NCBI RefSeq assembly: GCF_000973725.1
Contig: NZ_CP009621.1
Span: forward strand, 2,570,001-2,634,000
DNA: 64,000 bases
From: Pontibacter korlensis
GTDB taxonomy: Bacteria; Bacteroidota; Bacteroidia; Cytophagales; Hymenobacteraceae
Reading direction: 5' to 3'
Made by a program: the position numbers and the translations under genes. Below are positions 61,238-64,000 of the stretch, piece by piece; the first letter of the stretch is position 1; each line of letters begins with the position of its first letter. The notes under the pieces were generated by a model. It was not told the origin of the DNA and ran no database searches. It saw only the letters and a program-made list of their open reading frames with translations.

Positions 61238-61852
61238 TTGAATGAAGTGAACAAAGCTATAAAACAACATAATGGTTTCGGGTATGTGGTGAAATCGCTG
61301 CTAAGCGGGCTGAGCCTAACCTGGAAGCATTTTAAGAATGCCCGAAACCGACGTACACCCGATTATGTGTCGGACGAAAATTACTTTAAGCAGCCTGATG
61401 GTATGGCTACGCTTAAGTATCCGTACGAATCTATTCCGGTGCCTGACAATGGCCGCTATCGTTTGCACAACGAGATAGACGATTGCATTGTCTGCGACCT
61501 TTGCGCCAAGATCTGCCCTGTGAACTGCATCACGATTGACTCTGTGAAGGCCACAGAGGATATAGGAGTAACTTCTGACGGCACGAAGAAGCGCTTGTAC
61601 GCTCCAACTTTCGATATCGACTTAGCCAAGTGCTGCTACTGTGGCCTCTGCACCACTGTTTGCCCCACCGACTGCCTCACCATGACGCCGGTATACGACT
61701 TTTCAGAGGTTAATATCAAGAACATGGTGTACCACTTCACTAACCTTACGCCGGAGCAGGCTGAGGAGAAGAAGCAACTGTTTGCGAAACAGCAGGAGGA
61801 GATAGCGGCAGCCAAGGCAGCGGCTCTGGCAGCGCGGAAAAGCAATCAATAG
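61238..61852 (+). CDS. nuoI: NADH-quinone oxidoreductase subunit I
   Basis: The 204-residue protein carries two 4Fe-4S ferredoxin motifs: CIVCDLCAKICPVNC (about 86-100) and CCYCGLCTTVCPTDC (about 132-146), giving the N6a/N6b clusters of complex I. An Ala/Lys-rich C-terminal tail (about 175-204) follows. The start is a TTG at 61238 (or GTG at 61247); no ATG is in frame before the conserved part. Electrons pass through it towards the quinone site in NuoH. The next ATG follows 2 bases after the stop. Confidence 0.94.
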   Translation: MNEVNKAIKQHNGFGYVVKSLLSGLSLTWKHFKNARNRRTPDYVSDENYFKQPDGMATLKYPYESIPVPDNGRYRLHNEIDDCIVCDLCAKICPVNCITIDSVKATEDIGVTSDGTKKRLYAPTFDIDLAKCCYCGLCTTVCPTDCLTMTPVYDFSEVNIKNMVYHFTNLTPEQAEEKKQLFAKQQEEIAAAKAAALAARKSNQ

Positions 61853-61854
61853 TG

Positions 61855-62034
61855 ATGCAGGCAGCAAAGATTATACTTTCATTGCTAGTTGTGGCCCTGG
61901 GGTGGTTTTTCTTGGGGTATGGCTACAGCACTTTGCTTGGGCACCCGATTTCTACCGTTCTCTTCATTGGAGGGCTGGCGTTATCTTTGGCAGGAGTAGT
62001 AGGTGTCATCTTAAGTGCCAGAAGTAAAGCTTAA
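61855..62034 (+). CDS. Small membrane protein in the nuo operon, unknown function
   Basis: From ATG 61855 a 59-residue protein is encoded. It is almost wholly hydrophobic, with two helices: IILSLLVVALGWFFLGYGY and TVLFIGGLALSLAGVVGVIL. It lies between nuoI and nuoJ with almost no gap. It is not a recognised complex I subunit. It could be an accessory subunit or an assembly aid, but that is inference from position. Confidence 0.65.
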   Translation: MQAAKIILSLLVVALGWFFLGYGYSTLLGHPISTVLFIGGLALSLAGVVGVILSARSKA

Positions 62035-62044
62035 GCTGAAAAGA

Positions 62045-62473
62045 ATGAAGCCATCTATCGGAGACCTGCAGGTAGTCATATTCTACGCACTGGGAGCAGT
62101 CTTTCTTCAGTTTTCGCTCAATCACGGTTGGAGTGCGCCGGAAGCTAACACAAGTGACCAATACATACTTGCCGCCTTCTTTGGCGCAGGTATGGTTTGG
62201 CTGCTGTTTGAGCTGTTCCGCTTTATTAATAGTGCTCAAAGCCTTTCCGATCTCTTTCCTTTACTGATTAACCTGGTTGGTTTAGGATTGTGCGTAGGCT
62301 ACTTGATGCATGTGGAAGAGGGACGTGCCGAGCCACTTATGTCGCAGCCAAAAGATGTGGATACAGTCACCATTTCGGGCGATACGCTTCTGGGCATTCA
62401 GAAAGGCGACACGATTTTCTATAGAATAGGGGATAAGGTACTTATTGATAAAAAGGCCGTACAAAAAAAGTAA
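62045..62473 (+). CDS. Membrane protein in the nuo operon, unknown function
   Basis: I favour the ATG at 62045 (142 residues) over a GTG at 62015 that would overlap the preceding gene. About three hydrophobic helices lie at about 8-25, 40-58 and 70-90. A short beta-rich soluble tail follows: DTVTISGDTLLGIQKGDTIFYRIGDKVLIDKKAVQ (about 106-140). No family is recognised. With the preceding small gene it forms a two-gene insertion before nuoJ. Confidence 0.65.
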   Translation: MKPSIGDLQVVIFYALGAVFLQFSLNHGWSAPEANTSDQYILAAFFGAGMVWLLFELFRFINSAQSLSDLFPLLINLVGLGLCVGYLMHVEEGRAEPLMSQPKDVDTVTISGDTLLGIQKGDTIFYRIGDKVLIDKKAVQKK

Positions 62474-62477
62474 ATAC

Positions 62478-62990
62478 ATGCTTTTCTACATCTTCGCCAT
62501 ACTAGCCATACTTTCCGCAGCATATGTGGTGCTGACGCGTAACCTGCTGTACGCAGGTTTTTCGCTGCTGATCACGCTGTTAAGTATAGCTGGCATTTAC
62601 GTGCTGCTGTTTGCAGACTTTATCGCCGTAACACAATTAATGGTATATGTGGGGGGAGTGCTGGTGCTGATACTGTTCGGTATTATGCTCAGCAGCCGTG
62701 TGCACGATAAGTCGGTGCTGTCGGAGAGTGTAAACAAAGTATGGGGCACACTGGTGGCTGGCCTTATACTCGTAGGATTAAGCTACACTATTCTTAAAGC
62801 CAACATCAACTCTCTGCCGTGGCTGCAGACAATGCAGGTAGATGTACTGGGAGAGCAAAAAAGTACCGTGCAAAGTATAGGCATCAAGCTGATGACAGAT
62901 GTAGTGGTGCCCTTTGAACTGGCGTCGCTGCTACTGCTGGTTGCCCTGATGGGAGCTGCCTATATTGCCACCGACAAACAGAAAGCATAA
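62478..62990 (+). CDS. nuoJ: NADH-quinone oxidoreductase subunit J
   Basis: The ATG at 62478 gives 170 residues and five membrane helices: YIFAILAILSAAYVVLTRNLLYAGFSLLITLLSIAGIYVLLFADFIAVTQLMVYVGGVLVLILFGIML, the NuoJ core, covers about 4-70. This is a membrane-arm subunit of complex I. The upstream extension to 62445 overlaps the preceding gene and is not favoured. The next gene begins 2 bases after the stop. Confidence 0.92.
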   Translation: MLFYIFAILAILSAAYVVLTRNLLYAGFSLLITLLSIAGIYVLLFADFIAVTQLMVYVGGVLVLILFGIMLSSRVHDKSVLSESVNKVWGTLVAGLILVGLSYTILKANINSLPWLQTMQVDVLGEQKSTVQSIGIKLMTDVVVPFELASLLLLVALMGAAYIATDKQKA

Positions 62991-62992
62991 GT

Positions 62993-63301
62993 ATGAATAT
63001 TCCTTTAGAACATATTCTGCTCTTGAGCGCCGTGCTGTTCAGTATCGGCATATTGGCTGTTATATCCAAGCGCCATGCGGTAGTAGTGCTGATGGGTATT
63101 GAGCTGATCTTTAACGCCGCGAACCTTAACCTGGTAGCTTTTAGCCGGCATGATCCGCAGCTGTTGCAGGGGCAGATGTTCTCCTTGTTCGTGATTTTGG
63201 TCGCTGCCGCTGAGGCTGCCGTGGCCTTGGCCATAGTGCTGCGGGTTTACCAGTACTTTAAAACGGCTAACCTGAGTGAGGTAGTGACAAAGGAACAGTA
63301 G
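62993..63301 (+). CDS. nuoK: NADH-quinone oxidoreductase subunit K
   Basis: The 102-residue protein has three membrane helices and the NuoK pattern LEHILLLSAVLFSIGILAVISKRHAVVVLMGIELIFNAANLNLVAFSR with the conserved membrane Glu (MGIELIFNAANL, about 33-44) used in proton movement, and a second Glu in AAAEAAVALAI (about 66-76). It is a membrane-arm subunit of complex I. Confidence 0.95.
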   Translation: MNIPLEHILLLSAVLFSIGILAVISKRHAVVVLMGIELIFNAANLNLVAFSRHDPQLLQGQMFSLFVILVAAAEAAVALAIVLRVYQYFKTANLSEVVTKEQ

Positions 63302-63357
63302 CTCCAAGCTTATACTATTCCATATTAACTATCCTTATTACTTTACACCAAAGTATG

Positions 63358-63365
63358 TAACTTTG
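63358..63365 (+). promoter_or_regulatory. Possible internal -7 promoter element before nuoL
   Basis: TAACTTTG matches the -7 consensus exactly in the unusually long (about 170 bases) gap between nuoK and nuoL. A -33 TTTG is not clear. It may give nuoL and later genes an extra start. Confidence 0.35.
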
Positions 63366-63470
63366 CCCGCTGTTAGCTGGCGCAGCCACGCATTCCAGAA
63401 ATAAAACCGAAAGTATACGTTGGAGCTATCCGAACTTATAAAGCCTTTGGCAACCACTCCCGAAACTTCA

Positions 63471-64000
63471 ATGGCATTAGTTGTGCTGTTGCTGCCATTG
63501 GTGGGCTTTCTGGTATTGTTTCCTTTAGGCAAGCGCTTGCCGCGCCAGGGCGACTGGCTGGGCATTGGACTCACAACGATTGCACTTATCTTGTCCGGAT
63601 GGCTGTATTCACAGACTTGGAACACTGCTACTTTCCACAGCCGCTCTACCTGGTTTAGCCTGCCTGGCAGTTCACTCATAGATTTTACCGCTGGTATTCT
63701 TATTGATAACCTCACTGTGCTGATGCTGGTCATTGTTACCTTCATCTCACTGCTGGTGCAGCTGTTTTCGGTGGGCTACATGCACGGCGACAAAGGCTAT
63801 AGCCGTTATTTTTCCTTCCTGGGCCTGTTTACTTTTAGTATGCTGGGAATTGTGCTGGTAGACAACCTGCTGCTCCTGTTTATGTTCTGGGAGTTGGTGG
63901 GACTGTCCTCTTACCTGCTTATAGGCTTCTGGTTTCATAAGCCTGCAGCAGTAGCAGCCAATAAAAAGGCGTTTCTAGTAAATCGTATTGGCGATATTGG
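63471..64000 (+). CDS. nuoL: NADH-quinone oxidoreductase subunit L, 5' part (cut by window end)
   Basis: From ATG 63471 an open frame runs to the window end (176 codons). It encodes hydrophobic helices and the NuoL features GYMHGDKGYSRYFSFLGLFTFSMLGIVLVDNLLLLFMFWELVGLSSYLLIGFW (about 103-155), with the ELVGLSSYLLIGF proton-channel motif, and it ends at NRIGDIG. An in-frame TTG at 63420 could add 17 residues. It is the large antiporter-like subunit of complex I. Confidence 0.9.
   Translation, partial: MALVVLLLPLVGFLVLFPLGKRLPRQGDWLGIGLTTIALILSGWLYSQTWNTATFHSRSTWFSLPGSSLIDFTAGILIDNLTVLMLVIVTFISLLVQLFSVGYMHGDKGYSRYFSFLGLFTFSMLGIVLVDNLLLLFMFWELVGLSSYLLIGFWFHKPAAVAANKKAFLVNRIGDI

Overview
The window comes from a member of the Bacteroidota, most likely Cytophagales/Hymenobacteraceae (Pontibacter-like). 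The evidence is the gene families: TonB receptors with STN and carboxypeptidase-like domains, DUF4249, a BatA-type membrane protein, DUF4199, SPW repeat, bifunctional DAHP synthase/chorismate mutase and a short-form arginine decarboxylase. Several promoters fit the Bacteroidota pattern TTTG-N(18-21)-TAnnTTTG. The species itself is an inference.

Layout. 1-2.2 kb: 3' part of a 23S rRNA gene and a 5S rRNA gene, ending in a strong terminator. 2.3-8.9 kb: a tight + strand run of a BatA-like protein, a dihydroorotase homologue without catalytic residues, two DUF4199 membrane proteins and two glycosyltransferases. 9.0-16.2 kb: a secreted protein, then an outer-membrane trio (TonB receptor, DUF4249 lipoprotein, MG2/plug protein). 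16.3-23.4 kb: NmrA-like protein, purB, a GT51 glycosyltransferase, a TPR gene broken in two poly-A runs, a BASS transporter and DUF3817. 23.5-28.3 kb: aromatic amino acid locus on the - strand. 28.4-34.8 kb: TerC, dolichol-phosphate-mannose-type GT, protoporphyrinogen oxidase, a HAD phosphatase, small secreted proteins and arginine decarboxylase. 35-39.5 kb: arginase, argS, a glutathione peroxidase, menA. 39.6-45.1 kb: TonB receptor, pncA, rhlE-type helicase. 45.6-48.6 kb: yebC, a CoA transferase, a conserved unknown. 48.6-49.6 kb: phenylalanine hydroxylase with its leader. 49.9-59.8 kb: AlkP-family lipoprotein, a possible CotH-like protein, ABC-F ATPase, SPW and RDD proteins, murI, a YgiB/YgiC-like pair, aldose epimerase. 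60-64 kb: nuoH-I-x-y-J-K-L, with nuoL cut by the window end.

The most interesting system is a set of leader-peptide transcription attenuators around aromatic amino acid synthesis. Before pheA there is a 21-codon ORF with 7 aromatic codons in an 8-codon block, followed by mutually exclusive antiterminator and terminator helices. Before phenylalanine hydroxylase (phhA) there is a 29-codon ORF with 11 Tyr codons, followed by a terminator. A third, related leader without the aromatic block precedes a second DAHP synthase/chorismate mutase, which has lost key residues in both domains. No prephenate dehydrogenase (tyrA) lies in the cluster, and a Tyr-sensing leader on phhA suggests that Tyr is made by hydroxylating Phe. 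PheA also lacks the usual Phe-binding ACT motifs, so attenuation may replace feedback inhibition.

Other points of note are the catalytically dead dihydroorotase, the TPR gene with two opposite single-base shifts in A-runs, unusually long hairpins between convergent genes, strong enrichment of AGTATA/TATACT, and two small unknown membrane genes inside the nuo operon. I saw no CRISPR array, insertion sequence, prophage or tRNA gene.
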